From: Streptomyces collinus
GTDB taxonomy: Bacteria; Actinomycetota; Actinomycetes; Streptomycetales; Streptomycetaceae
NCBI RefSeq assembly: GCF_031348265.1
Contig: NZ_CP133771.1
Span: 558,001 to 622,000 of the forward strand
Length of the DNA: 64,000 bases
Direction: 5' to 3'
How positions within the stretch are numbered: position 1 is the first letter of the stretch; each line of letters begins with the position of its first letter. Made by a program: the position numbers and the translations under genes. The notes below the pieces were generated by a model, which was not told where the DNA came from, did not search any database, and saw only the letters and a list, made by a program, of their open reading frames with translations. Shown piece by piece: positions 1-7,247 of the stretch.

Positions 1-143
1 ACGACGCGGCCCCGGCGGCACCGGGCACGGCCCACCCGGCTGCTGCGCCGTCCGGCGAGGAGCAGAGGCTGCTGCTGCGGCGGCTGCACGACGACTGCCA
101 GTTGGCCCGGCGCGCCGTGCGCGCGGCGGTCGGCACTCGCTGA
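1..143 (+). CDS. C-terminal end of an unidentified protein
   Basis: This is the last 46 codons of a gene that begins before the window, read in the frame that ends at the TGA at 141-143. The visible part starts with an Ala/Pro-rich linker and ends in an Arg/Leu-rich amphipathic stretch (LLLRRLHDD, then [10 protein letters not shown]). Third positions are nearly all G or C, so it is real coding sequence. A strong terminator follows 8 bases later. No family can be named from this fragment. Confidence 0.6.
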   Translation, partial: DAAPAAPGTAHPAAAPSGEEQRLLLRRLHDDCQLARRAVRAAVGTR

Positions 144-151
144 CGGGGACG

Positions 152-194
152 AAAGGGCCGCTGCACGCCGGGGCAGGCGTGCAGCGGCCCTTTT
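152..194. terminator. bidirectional intrinsic terminator
   Basis: A perfect inverted repeat of about 18 bases (AAAGGGCCGCTGCACGCC and its complement) closes on a short loop and is flanked by A and T runs. It lies between the upstream plus-strand gene and the minus-strand gene ending at 214, so it can serve both. Confidence 0.85.
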
Positions 195-213
195 CGTGTG
201 CGGTCGGTTCGGC

Positions 214-720
214 TCAGCCCTGCTGGAAGAGTTCCGCGGGCAGCGGCTTGAGGAGGGCGTAGAGGTCGTCCGTGATGGGGCGGTCCCAGGCGGCGATGGT
301 CACGAGGACGTTGTCGCTGCGGTCGAACTGCACGCAGGAGATCCGGCTCTCGGAAAGCTTGACGCGCCGCACGATCAGGAGGTTGTCGCCCTGCATCACC
401 GGTACGTCCTCGGTGCTGACGACGGTGACCTCCTCGTCGTTCTCCAGGGCCAGCAGCAGTTGGGCGACCTCGAAGGGGACCTCTCCCTCGGGGACCTCGC
501 GGGCCGGGGAGCCCTCCGGCAGATTGCCGATGATCATTGCGGGGCCGCGACCGCCGAACAGGTCGTAGCGCAGGAAGACGCCCTGGCAGGTGCCGTCGGG
601 CGCGGGCAGCAGTCCCGCACCGAGGTTGCCGGGCCAGTCGCCCGGGTCCATGGCCAGTACGTCGAAGTCGGGCCCGGCGGGCGTGGCGCTGCGGCGGCGG
701 AGGAACGACATGTCGCCCAT
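214..720 (-). CDS. conserved hypothetical protein
   Basis: This is a soluble protein of about 168 residues that I do not recognise. It begins MGDMSFLRRRS and has no signal peptide or membrane segment. The middle is acidic (PEGEVPFEVAQLLLALENDEE), and the C-terminal half alternates strands and helices (LLIVRRVKLSESRISCVQF, then ITDDLYALLKPLP). I chose the ATG at 720 because a weak GGGA lies about 10 bases upstream; the ATG at 711 is possible. A much longer upstream reading is Pro/Arg-rich and looks non-coding. It ends against the shared terminator at 152-194. Confidence 0.7.
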   Translation of the reverse strand: MGDMSFLRRRSATPAGPDFDVLAMDPGDWPGNLGAGLLPAPDGTCQGVFLRYDLFGGRGPAMIIGNLPEGSPAREVPEGEVPFEVAQLLLALENDEEVTVVSTEDVPVMQGDNLLIVRRVKLSESRISCVQFDRSDNVLVTIAAWDRPITDDLYALLKPLPAELFQQG

Positions 721-827
721 GGTACGTGTCCCGGCCTGCGAAGTGCGGGGCGGGCGGCGGTCGGGACGGGCCGGGTCGCCGCCCGGTGCCGTGCGCGGTC
801 GGGCCCGCCGGGACGGTGGCGGGCGGC

Positions 828-1627
828 TCAGGCCGGGGCCTTGTGCCGCTGGTGGTGGCGGGCCACGCGGGCGCGGTTGCCGCAGCGGGGTGTGCACCAC
901 TCCTGACGCGGGTGCTCCTTGCGGAAGTACCGCACGCAGCGTGGTGCGTGGCAGGCCCGCAGCCGGTCGCGGTCGGGGCTCGCGAGGAACGCGATCACGG
1001 CGTGCGCGAGGGCCGCCGTCAGATCGTCGCCGGAGCGGACGGGCCTCTGCCGGACGACCGGGGCGGTGTCTTCGGGCCAGTCCAGGAACCGCACGGTGGG
1101 GGTGTGGGCGGCGGCCTCGTTGAGGAGCCGCGCCGCTTCACGCCACGGCACGAGGCGGCCCGCGTCCGCGGAGCTGGGCTCGCCGGGACGCACGGCCGGG
1201 CGAAGAGCGCCCGCACGGCGTCCCGCGGCTCGCGCACGGCGGCGAGCTGCGCGGCGTCGAGCTGCGCGGCGTCGGCGGTGAACCCGGCAGTGCCGCCATC
1301 ACCGGCCGCCGACCGCGGTGCCGTGCCGGTGGCGATGTCCTCGTGATCAACTCGCCGGGAGGAGTCCGGGGTGGCGGCCGGGCCGTCCTTGCCGTCGGAT
1401 CGGTCGCGGGCGGTGCGCGGCAGGATCTCGGGGTGGGCCCGGACCCAGGCGCCAGGTCCGCCGAGGCGGTCAGATCGCCGGGCAGTCAGGCCCGCCGGGG
1501 CGGTCAGGTCGTCGGCGAAGCCGCCCTTGCCGTCGTGGCGGACGGGGAGGGCCAGGTCGAGGGCGAGCCGGGCGCCCGTGTCGATCGGATCCCGCATGCG
1601 GCTGACGACAGGCACGGCTGTATCCAT
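828..1627 (-). pseudogene. CGNR zinc-finger (ABATE-type) protein, frameshifted
   Basis: The N-terminal part (from ATG 1627) reads MDTAVPVV, then GARLALDLALP, which is typical of the stress-induced ABATE domain. The C-terminal part, in another frame from about 1193 to 828, ends with the CGNR zinc finger: residues CHAPRCVRYF, then CTPRCGNRARVARHH. The two halves join smoothly if one G is added to the CCCGG run near 1195-1200, giving FARAVRPGEP across the break. As sequenced, the protein is broken before its DNA-binding finger. Family members are DNA-binding regulators of about 180-200 residues; the insert between the halves is long. It starts 10 bases after the stress-protein gene and could be co-transcribed. 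A sequencing error is a real alternative to a true mutation. Confidence 0.65.
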
Positions 1628-1637
1628 GAGGGCGAGG

Positions 1638-2540
1638 TCAGTCCGCGGAGATCGCCGGCGGCACCACGGCGACGGGGCTCGCGGCGTGCAGCAGGACGGC
1701 GTGGGTGACCGAGCCCATCATGTGCACGGGCGAGAGCAGACGCCGCCGATGGCGGCCCACGACGACGAGGTCGGCGTCCCGGGAGGCCGCGACGAGGTAG
1801 CCGGCCGCGTCGCCCGCCGCCGGGATCACCTGGATCGGGACGTCAGGATGCCGCTCGCGGTACGGGGCGAGGAAGCCGTCGGCGAGGATCCGGGTCTCGT
1901 CCTCGATGACGTCCTGGTCGACGATCGGCGGGGGCATCTCCCCGGGCATCATCCAGGGCTGCGCGGGCCAGGGGTAGGCGGCGACCGCCTGGAGCCGGGC
2001 ACCGCGCCGGGTGGCCTCGGCGAAGGCGAACTCGAGCGTGGCCTCGTCGGGGCCGTCCACCTTCAGGCCGACGACCACGCGCGGGCCGGGACCGCCCGGT
2101 GCCTCGCCGTGGACCTCGCGTCCGGGCCGGGGCACCACGACGACGGGGCACTCGGCGTCGCGGGCGGCGGCCATGCTGTTGGAGCCGAGCAGCAGACTGG
2201 CGAAACCGCCACGGCCCCGGGAGCCGAGCACCAGCAGCTGGGCGGTGGCACCCAGTTCGGGCAGGAACGCACCGGCCGCGCCCTCCAGGCCGACGTACTC
2301 CGTGTCCGGCTGGTCGGCGCGGCCCTCCAGGTGGGTGCGGACCTGGGTGAGAACGGGGTCGTCCCGCGGGTCCGCGGGCCCGGCGGCGAGGACTTCGGGC
2401 TGTGCCCAGTGGGCGTACTGGCGGACGTGCGCCACGCGCAGGGGTACCGCGCGCCGGCGAGCGGCGTCGACAGCCCACTCCAGGGCGCGCAGGCTGTCGT
2501 CCGAACCGTCGACCGCCGCGACGACGGGCAGGGTGCTCAT
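1638..2540 (-). CDS. universal stress protein, two UspA domains
   Basis: This protein of 300 residues has two tandem UspA domains, the usual actinobacterial layout. Domain 1 opens with VVAAVDGSDDS and carries the ATP-binding G-2x-G-9x-GS motif (GSRGRGGFASLLLGS, about residues 110-124). Domain 2 begins PRVVVGLKVDG and ends with a related motif (VVGRHRRRL, then GSVTHAVLLHAASPVAVVP). Such proteins bind ATP in the cytosol and help survival under hypoxia or stationary phase. Here it stands apart from the five other USP loci in the 44.5-55 kb island. It lies upstream of the broken CGNR gene, 10 bases apart, so they probably share a transcript. Confidence 0.93.
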   Translation of the reverse strand: MSTLPVVAAVDGSDDSLRALEWAVDAARRRAVPLRVAHVRQYAHWAQPEVLAAGPADPRDDPVLTQVRTHLEGRADQPDTEYVGLEGAAGAFLPELGATAQLLVLGSRGRGGFASLLLGSNSMAAARDAECPVVVVPRPGREVHGEAPGGPGPRVVVGLKVDGPDEATLEFAFAEATRRGARLQAVAAYPWPAQPWMMPGEMPPPIVDQDVIEDETRILADGFLAPYRERHPDVPIQVIPAAGDAAGYLVAASRDADLVVVGRHRRRLLSPVHMMGSVTHAVLLHAASPVAVVPPAISAD

Positions 2541-2700
2541 GGGTCCTCACCTCCGGGATCCGGCCGTCCCCTCCTGGGGGCCAGCCTGACTCAGCCGGTG
2601 GCTCCGGGAAGTCGCCTCCGGTCGCGTGTCCGGAAATGGGGGCGGAACACCCCCGGATCGGCCGTCGGCTCCCGGCCGTCCGGCAGGGTCCGGCCCGTCC

Positions 2701-2943
2701 TCAGGTGAGGTCGAACTCTCCTTCCCGCGCTCCCGACACGAACGCGCCCCACTCGGCGGGCGTGAAGATCAGCGAAGGGCTCTCCGGGCGGGCACTGTTC
2801 CGCATGGCGATGAAGCCTTCCACGAAGGCGATCTGGACATCCCCCCGCCCTCGGCTGCTGGACTGCCACTGTGCGTTGGTGAGGTCCAGCTCCGGCTTGT
2901 CCCAGCCCGTGAGCGGGCGCTGCTGGGTGGTGGTCTCGGCCAC
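2701..2943 (-). CDS. DUF397 domain protein
   Basis: This small protein of 80 residues has the DUF397 pattern: WQSSSRGRGDVQIAFVEG, then MRNSARPESPSLIFTPAEWGAFV. DUF397 proteins are abundant in Streptomyces and usually lie next to an XRE-type regulator, with which they act in developmental signalling. No such partner is adjacent here, so this is an orphan copy. The start is GTG at 2943, preceded by a clear GGGAGGAG ribosome site. The coding sequence fills the family's whole usual length. Confidence 0.9.
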   Translation of the reverse strand: MAETTTQQRPLTGWDKPELDLTNAQWQSSSRGRGDVQIAFVEGFIAMRNSARPESPSLIFTPAEWGAFVSGAREGEFDLT

Positions 2944-3025
2944 GTCCGTGCTCCTCCCGATTCGTCGTCCGCGGCCAGCCTAGCGATCGTGTCCCACGGC
3001 CAACAGGGCACGTGGAGGGGACTCT

Positions 3026-4192
3026 TCAGGAGTCCGGGGGCCGGTCGCCCACCAGCCACATGGAGAAGAACTGCGATCCGCCGCCGTAGGCGTGTCCGAG
3101 GACCCTGCGCGCCCCGTCCACCTGGTGTTCTCCGGCCTGCCCGCGCACCTGAAGGGCGGCTTCCGCGAAGCGGATCATGCCGGAGGCGCCGATGGGGTTG
3201 GTGGACAGCACGCCGCCCGACATGTTGACGGGCAGGTCCCCGTCCAGCTCGGTCACGCCCGCCTCGGTGAGCTTCCAGCCCTCGCCCTCGCCGGCGAAGC
3301 CGAGGTTCTCCAGCCACATGGGCTCGTACCAGGAGAACGGCACGTAGATCTCGGCGCCGTCGATCTCGCGGCGGGGGTCGGTGATCCCGGCCTGCCGGTA
3401 GACGTCGGCGGCGCAGTCCTGCCCCGCCCGCGGGGAGACGAAGTCCTTGCCGGCGAAGAGGGTCGGTTCGCTGCGCATCGCGCCGCCGAGCATCCAGGCC
3501 GGTGACCGTGGTGCCCGGGCGGCCCCGGCGCGGTCGGTGAGGATCATGGCGCAGGCCCCGTCGGAGGAGGGGCAGGTCTCCGAGTAGCGGATCGGGTCCC
3601 ACAGCATGGGCGATGCCATGACCTTGTCCAGGGTGATGTCGTGTTCGTGCAGGTGGGCGTAGGGGTTCTTGAGCGCGTTGCGGCGGTCCTTGTAAGCGAC
3701 GAGGGCGCCGACCGTCTCGGGCGCTCCGCTGCGGCGCATGTAGGCGCGGATGTGCGGTGCGAAGAACCCGCCGGCCCCGGCGAGCAGGGGCTGCTGGAAG
3801 GGGATGGGGAGGGAGAGGCCCCACATGGCATTGGATTCGGACTGCTTTTCGAAGGCGAGGGTGAGGACCGTGCCGTGGACGCGGGCCGCGACGAGGTTCG
3901 CGGCGACCAGCGCGGTGGAGCCGCCGACGGAGCCGGCGGTGTGCACGCGGAGCATGGGCTTGCCGACGGCGCCGAGGGCGTCGGCGAGGTAGAGCTCCGG
4001 CATCATGACGCCCTCGAAGAAGTCGGGGGCCTTGCCGATCACGACGGCGTCGATGTCGGCCCAGGTCAGCTCGGCGTCCCGGAGCGCCCGCCGGGCCGCT
4101 TCCCGGACCAGTCCGGCGAGGGACACGTCCCGGCGTGCGGCGACGTGCCTGGTCTGGCCGATGCCGACGACGGCCACGGGCTCCTTGCTCAT
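3026..4192 (-). CDS. ltp3: thiolase-like protein, Ltp3-type (sterol side-chain aldolase family)
   Basis: This 388-residue member of the SCP-x thiolase / lipid-transfer family starts SKEPVAVVGIGQTRH and closes with HAYGGGSQFFSMWL. The position of the thiolase nucleophilic cysteine (HTAGSVGGST) has no Cys. That fits the Ltp2/Ltp3/Ltp4 group, which act as retro-aldol lyases on sterol side-chain thioesters rather than as true thiolases. It overlaps the upstream thiolase gene by ATGA. The gene order DUF35, ltp4, ltp3 and the lengths resemble Rv3521-Rv3522-Rv3523 of Mycobacterium tuberculosis. In Rhodococcus ltp3 and ltp4 are needed for C24-branched sterols. The real substrate in Streptomyces is unproven. 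Confidence 0.8.
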   Translation of the reverse strand: MSKEPVAVVGIGQTRHVAARRDVSLAGLVREAARRALRDAELTWADIDAVVIGKAPDFFEGVMMPELYLADALGAVGKPMLRVHTAGSVGGSTALVAANLVAARVHGTVLTLAFEKQSESNAMWGLSLPIPFQQPLLAGAGGFFAPHIRAYMRRSGAPETVGALVAYKDRRNALKNPYAHLHEHDITLDKVMASPMLWDPIRYSETCPSSDGACAMILTDRAGAARAPRSPAWMLGGAMRSEPTLFAGKDFVSPRAGQDCAADVYRQAGITDPRREIDGAEIYVPFSWYEPMWLENLGFAGEGEGWKLTEAGVTELDGDLPVNMSGGVLSTNPIGASGMIRFAEAALQVRGQAGEHQVDGARRVLGHAYGGGSQFFSMWLVGDRPPDS

Positions 4193-5253
4193 CGGGGTTC
4201 CCCTTCGAGTACGGCGACCAGGTTCTGCTGGAGGCAGGGGCCGGACGTGGCGTGGGCGAGGGCGCGGTCGGACCGGCCGCGGTGGATGCGGGCGGCGGCC
4301 TCACCGATGCGGATCAGGCCGGCGGCCATGATCGGATTGGCGGCCAGGGCGCCGCCGGACGGATTGACGTCCACGTCCTCGCCCAGGCGGAGGGCCTTGC
4401 GCAGGACGACCTCCTGTGAGGAGAAGGGCGCGTGCAGTTCGGCGGTGTCGACGGGCCGCTCGAAGGCTCCGGCCCGCTCGGCGGCCAGCCGGGTGGACGG
4501 CGAGTCCGTCAGATCGCGCACGCCGAGGCCGTGGGCCTCGATGCGGTGGTCGATGCCGCGGATCCAGGCGGGGCGTGCGCACAGGTCACGGGCCCGGTCC
4601 CCCGCCGCGAGGATCACGGCGGCCGCGCCGTCGCCGATGGGCGGGCAGTCGCCGGTGCGCAGGGGCTGTAGGAGATGGTCGCCCTGCGGCACGGGGCCGC
4701 GCAGTTGTGCGTGAGGGTTGGTGCTCGCCGCCGCGCGGTTGCGGGAGGCGACGGCGGCGAGGGCGGGTTCGTCGGTGTCGCCGGCGTCGATGAGGGCCTG
4801 CGCCTGGAGGGCGGCGAGTGCCACGGAGTCGGGCCAGAGGGGCGCCACGTAGTAGGGGTCGAGCTGGCGGGTCAGGACGTCGCGTACGGAGCCGGGCGAG
4901 GACTTGCCGTACGCGTAGACCAGGGCGGTGTCGGCGTCGCCGGTGAGGATTTTCGTCCAGGCCTCGTACAGGGCCCAGGCTCCGTCCATCTCGACGTGCG
5001 ACTCGGAGATCGGGGGCCAGGCGCCGACGCCGTCGAGGGCGAGGGTGAAGGAGAAGGCACGGCCGGCGAGGTAGTCGCTGGAGCCGGAGCAGGTGAAGTC
5101 GATGTCGGCGGTCTTCAGGCCGGTGGAGTCGAGAACCTCGTGCAGCACCGGCATCAGCATCTCCACCTCGGAGAGCTCCTCGCTGGTGCGCCGGTGGTCG
5201 GTCTGGGCGAAGGCGACGACGGCGATCTCGCGGTCCCGCGGTGCGCTCGTCAC
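4189..5253 (-). CDS. ltp4: thiolase-like protein, Ltp4-type
   Basis: This 354-residue SCP-x thiolase family protein begins TSAPRDREIAVVAFAQTDH. The active-site cysteine of true thiolases is absent where HVEMDGAWALYEAW occurs; the C-terminal motif is HATSGPCLQQNLVAVL. The length equals that of mycobacterial Ltp4. The start is a GTG whose last bases form the TGA of the DUF35 gene (GTGA), and its stop overlaps the next start (ATGA). The three genes are therefore translationally coupled, suggesting a complex. In the family the thiolase-like chain pairs with a DUF35 protein to form the aldolase, so the upstream DUF35 gene is the likely partner. A general acyl-CoA role cannot be excluded. Confidence 0.8.
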   Translation of the reverse strand: MTSAPRDREIAVVAFAQTDHRRTSEELSEVEMLMPVLHEVLDSTGLKTADIDFTCSGSSDYLAGRAFSFTLALDGVGAWPPISESHVEMDGAWALYEAWTKILTGDADTALVYAYGKSSPGSVRDVLTRQLDPYYVAPLWPDSVALAALQAQALIDAGDTDEPALAAVASRNRAAASTNPHAQLRGPVPQGDHLLQPLRTGDCPPIGDGAAAVILAAGDRARDLCARPAWIRGIDHRIEAHGLGVRDLTDSPSTRLAAERAGAFERPVDTAELHAPFSSQEVVLRKALRLGEDVDVNPSGGALAANPIMAAGLIRIGEAAARIHRGRSDRALAHATSGPCLQQNLVAVLEGEPR

Positions 5254-6191
5254 AGCAGCTCCCTGTAGGTGTCGTAGTCCGCGTCGGGTTCGCCGGTGGG
5301 CCGGTAGTGGTCGGGGTAGCGGGCGCCCTCGGTCCAGACGGGTTCGACGCGCAGGCCCATGCGGACCTCGTCGTAGGGGATGCCGCCGATCCGGCCGTGC
5401 AGGGCCAGGCCGGCGCCGTCGAGGGCGATGTGGGCGTAGACGTAGGGCACCTCGATGTCGAGGTTCTTCGCCTTGATGTTGACGATGCAGAACGTGGTGA
5501 CTGTGCCGCGCGGGCCCACCTCGACCTGCTCGGATGTGGCCACCCCGCAGGTGGGGCATGCGCCTCGCGGGGGGACGTACACCTTGCGGCAGGACGGGCA
5601 GCGTTCGCCGACGGTGCGCCGGCCGGAGAGGGCGTCGATGTAGGCGGTCTGGGCGCGCCCCGGCGAGTAGGTGTAGTCGAGGCGGGCGGCGGCGACGATG
5701 CCGGTGACGGGGTCCTCGAACTCGCCCGCGTGGACGGTGACGGTGGAGGCCTCTCCGTCGTACGGCTCGAAGCAGGCGATGTCCGTGATGGCACCGGTGC
5801 GTTCCCCGGCCCAGCGGACGCGAACGCGCATGCCGGTGTGGACGGCATCGGGGCCGGGGGCGTCGAGGGCGTGCAGGAGGGCGGTGTCGGCGCCGTCGAG
5901 TTGCACCAGGACCCAGGCGAAGGGCGTGTCCAGGGGTTGCCCCCGGCGGGGTTCGTGGTTCCAGGCCCAGGTGGTGACGGTGCCCGTGAGACCGACGTGG
6001 ACAAGGTCGCCGATCTCCTCGGCGGTGACGGGGTCGTACTCGACGGGCGGGACGAGGACGCGGCCGTCGCCGGTGCGGACGCCGAGGACGACGCGTTCGC
6101 GCAGGCCGGTGAGGAACGCGCTCTGGACGGGGCCGAGGGAGCGGGTGAAGGGGAACTCGACGACGAGGGGGGCTTTGAGGACTTCGGGCAT
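5250..6191 (-). CDS. DUF35 OB-fold protein with zinc ribbon (aldolase partner)
   Basis: This protein of 313 residues has two tandem DUF35/OB-fold units. The second carries a rubredoxin-like zinc ribbon with two CxxC pairs (RCPSCRKVY, then ACPTCG, around residues 195-215) before its OB fold (GTVTTFCIVNIKAKN). The first unit has an OB fold but no zinc cysteines. Proteins of this kind bind acyl-CoA and hold thiolase-like partners; the ChsH2-Ltp2 complex of cholesterol breakdown is the best-known case. I chose the ATG at 6191 because GAAGGAG lies 9 bases upstream. It is coupled to ltp4 by a GTGA overlap. The equivalent gene in M. tuberculosis is Rv3521. Confidence 0.8.
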   Translation of the reverse strand: MPEVLKAPLVVEFPFTRSLGPVQSAFLTGLRERVVLGVRTGDGRVLVPPVEYDPVTAEEIGDLVHVGLTGTVTTWAWNHEPRRGQPLDTPFAWVLVQLDGADTALLHALDAPGPDAVHTGMRVRVRWAGERTGAITDIACFEPYDGEASTVTVHAGEFEDPVTGIVAAARLDYTYSPGRAQTAYIDALSGRRTVGERCPSCRKVYVPPRGACPTCGVATSEQVEVGPRGTVTTFCIVNIKAKNLDIEVPYVYAHIALDGAGLALHGRIGGIPYDEVRMGLRVEPVWTEGARYPDHYRPTGEPDADYDTYRELL

Positions 6192-6215
6192 GCCGGAGGG
6201 CTCCTTCTCTCGGGC

Positions 6216-6287
6216 GCGCACGGTCGGGCTCGCGTGAACGCGCGCGGTCGGGCTCGCCTGATCGCGCACGGTCAGGCTCGCTTGAAG
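6216..6287. repeat. 24-bp tandem repeat, three copies
   Basis: Three head-to-tail copies of a 24-base unit (6216-6239, 6240-6263, 6264-6287) differ at only a few positions. The last copy contains the end of the crotonase gene, including its stop codon, so the array looks like a duplication of that gene's last codons into the 58-base gap before the DUF35 start. The unit is 8 codons long and stays open in the crotonase frame apart from the stop. Confidence 0.9.
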
Positions 6288-7072
6288 ACGGGCGGTCGCT
6301 TCTCCGCGAAGGCGCGGGCGCCCTCCTTGGCGTCGGCGGTGTCGAAGACCGGCCAACCGCGGGCGAGTTCGGCGGCGAGGCCGTCGGACTCGGTCATCTC
6401 GGCGGTCTCGTAGACGGAGGCCTTGACGGCTTCGACGGCCAGCGGGCCGCAGGAGTTGATCCGCTCGGCGATCTCCAGCGCCGCGTCGAGTGCCGTGCCG
6501 TCGGGGACGACGTGGCCGACCAGGCCGATGGCGGCGGCCTCGCGGGCGCTGTAGGGGCGGCCGGTGAGGAGCATCTCCAGGGCGTGGGTGCGCGGGATCT
6601 GGCGTTGCAGGCGGACCGTGGAACCGCCGATCGGGAATAGGCCTCGCCTCACCTCGAACAGGCCGAAGGTGGCGGACTCGGCGGCGACGCGGATGTCGGT
6701 GCCCTGGAGCATCTCGGTGCCGCCCGCGACGCACGGCCCCTCGACGGCGGCGATCACCGGCTTGCGCGGGCGGTGGTGGCGCAGCATCGCCTTCCAATGC
6801 AGGTCGGGGTCGGCCTTGAGCCGGTCGCGGTACTCCTCTCCGGCCATGCCGTTCCCGGCGAGGGCCTTGAGGTCCATGCCGGAGCAGAACGAGCCGCCCG
6901 CGCCGGTGAAGACGATCGAGCGGACCGAGTCGTCCGCGTCGGCCTCCAGCCACCCGTCGTGGAGGCCGACGAGCATCGGCAGCGAGAGCGCGTTCCTGGC
7001 TTCCGGCCTGTTGAGCGTGAGCACCAGTGTGGCGCCCTCGCGCTGCACGGTGAGGTGTTCCGTCCCGCCCAT
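6272..7072 (-). CDS. echA19: enoyl-CoA hydratase/isomerase (crotonase), EchA19-type
   Basis: This crotonase-fold enzyme of 266 residues has the oxyanion-hole segments GGSFCSGMDLKAL and AVEGPCVAGGTEMLQGTDIR, followed by GLFEVRRGLFP. Crotonases hydrate 2-enoyl-CoA esters in fatty-acid and sterol side-chain beta-oxidation. The acidic residue in GGTEM is where hydratases carry a catalytic glutamate. The start ATG at 7072 follows CAGGAGACGG. It is the first gene of the minus operon echA19-DUF35-ltp4-ltp3 and lies divergent from a fadD19-like gene, the same arrangement as Rv3516/Rv3515c in M. tuberculosis. The promoter region carries two operator-like sites. Confidence 0.82.
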   Translation of the reverse strand: MGGTEHLTVQREGATLVLTLNRPEARNALSLPMLVGLHDGWLEADADDSVRSIVFTGAGGSFCSGMDLKALAGNGMAGEEYRDRLKADPDLHWKAMLRHHRPRKPVIAAVEGPCVAGGTEMLQGTDIRVAAESATFGLFEVRRGLFPIGGSTVRLQRQIPRTHALEMLLTGRPYSAREAAAIGLVGHVVPDGTALDAALEIAERINSCGPLAVEAVKASVYETAEMTESDGLAAELARGWPVFDTADAKEGARAFAEKRPPVFKRA

Positions 7073-7095
7073 GGCGAACTCCCGTCTCCTGGAAC

Positions 7096-7109
7096 GAGAA
7101 CAGGTTGCA
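7096..7109. promoter_or_regulatory. KstR-like operator
   Basis: GAGAACAGGTTGCA matches the mycobacterial KstR consensus TNNAACNNGTTNNA at seven of its eight fixed bases. It lies 24 bases before the crotonase start. KstR is the TetR-family repressor of sterol catabolism, and the genes behind this site are a sterol side-chain set. A perfect match occurs elsewhere in the window at 56,314. No kstR gene is present here. A single such match by chance is not rare; the context is what gives it weight. Confidence 0.5.
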
Positions 7110-7136
7110 GTAGGGCGGGAAGCACTTCAAGGGTTT

Positions 7137-7153
7137 TCTGACAGACAGTCAGA
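7137..7153. promoter_or_regulatory. 17-bp dyad operator, copy A
   Basis: TCTGAC-N5-GTCAGA is a perfect inverted repeat in the centre of the echA19/fadD19 divergent region, 65 bases before one start and 95 before the other. The same dyad with the same spacing, and with matching flanks (GGGTTTT before and TTC after), occurs at 19,484-19,500. Size and symmetry suit a TetR-family repressor. The regulator is not encoded in this window. Confidence 0.7.
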
Positions 7154-7247
7154 TTCTTTCGCGGAGACCCTTCACAGTTGGACCGCCCTTTGCTCTGATG
7201 ACCGGCGAACCGTCCGATGCCAGGCACGCCCGGGGTCAGGAGGAGCG

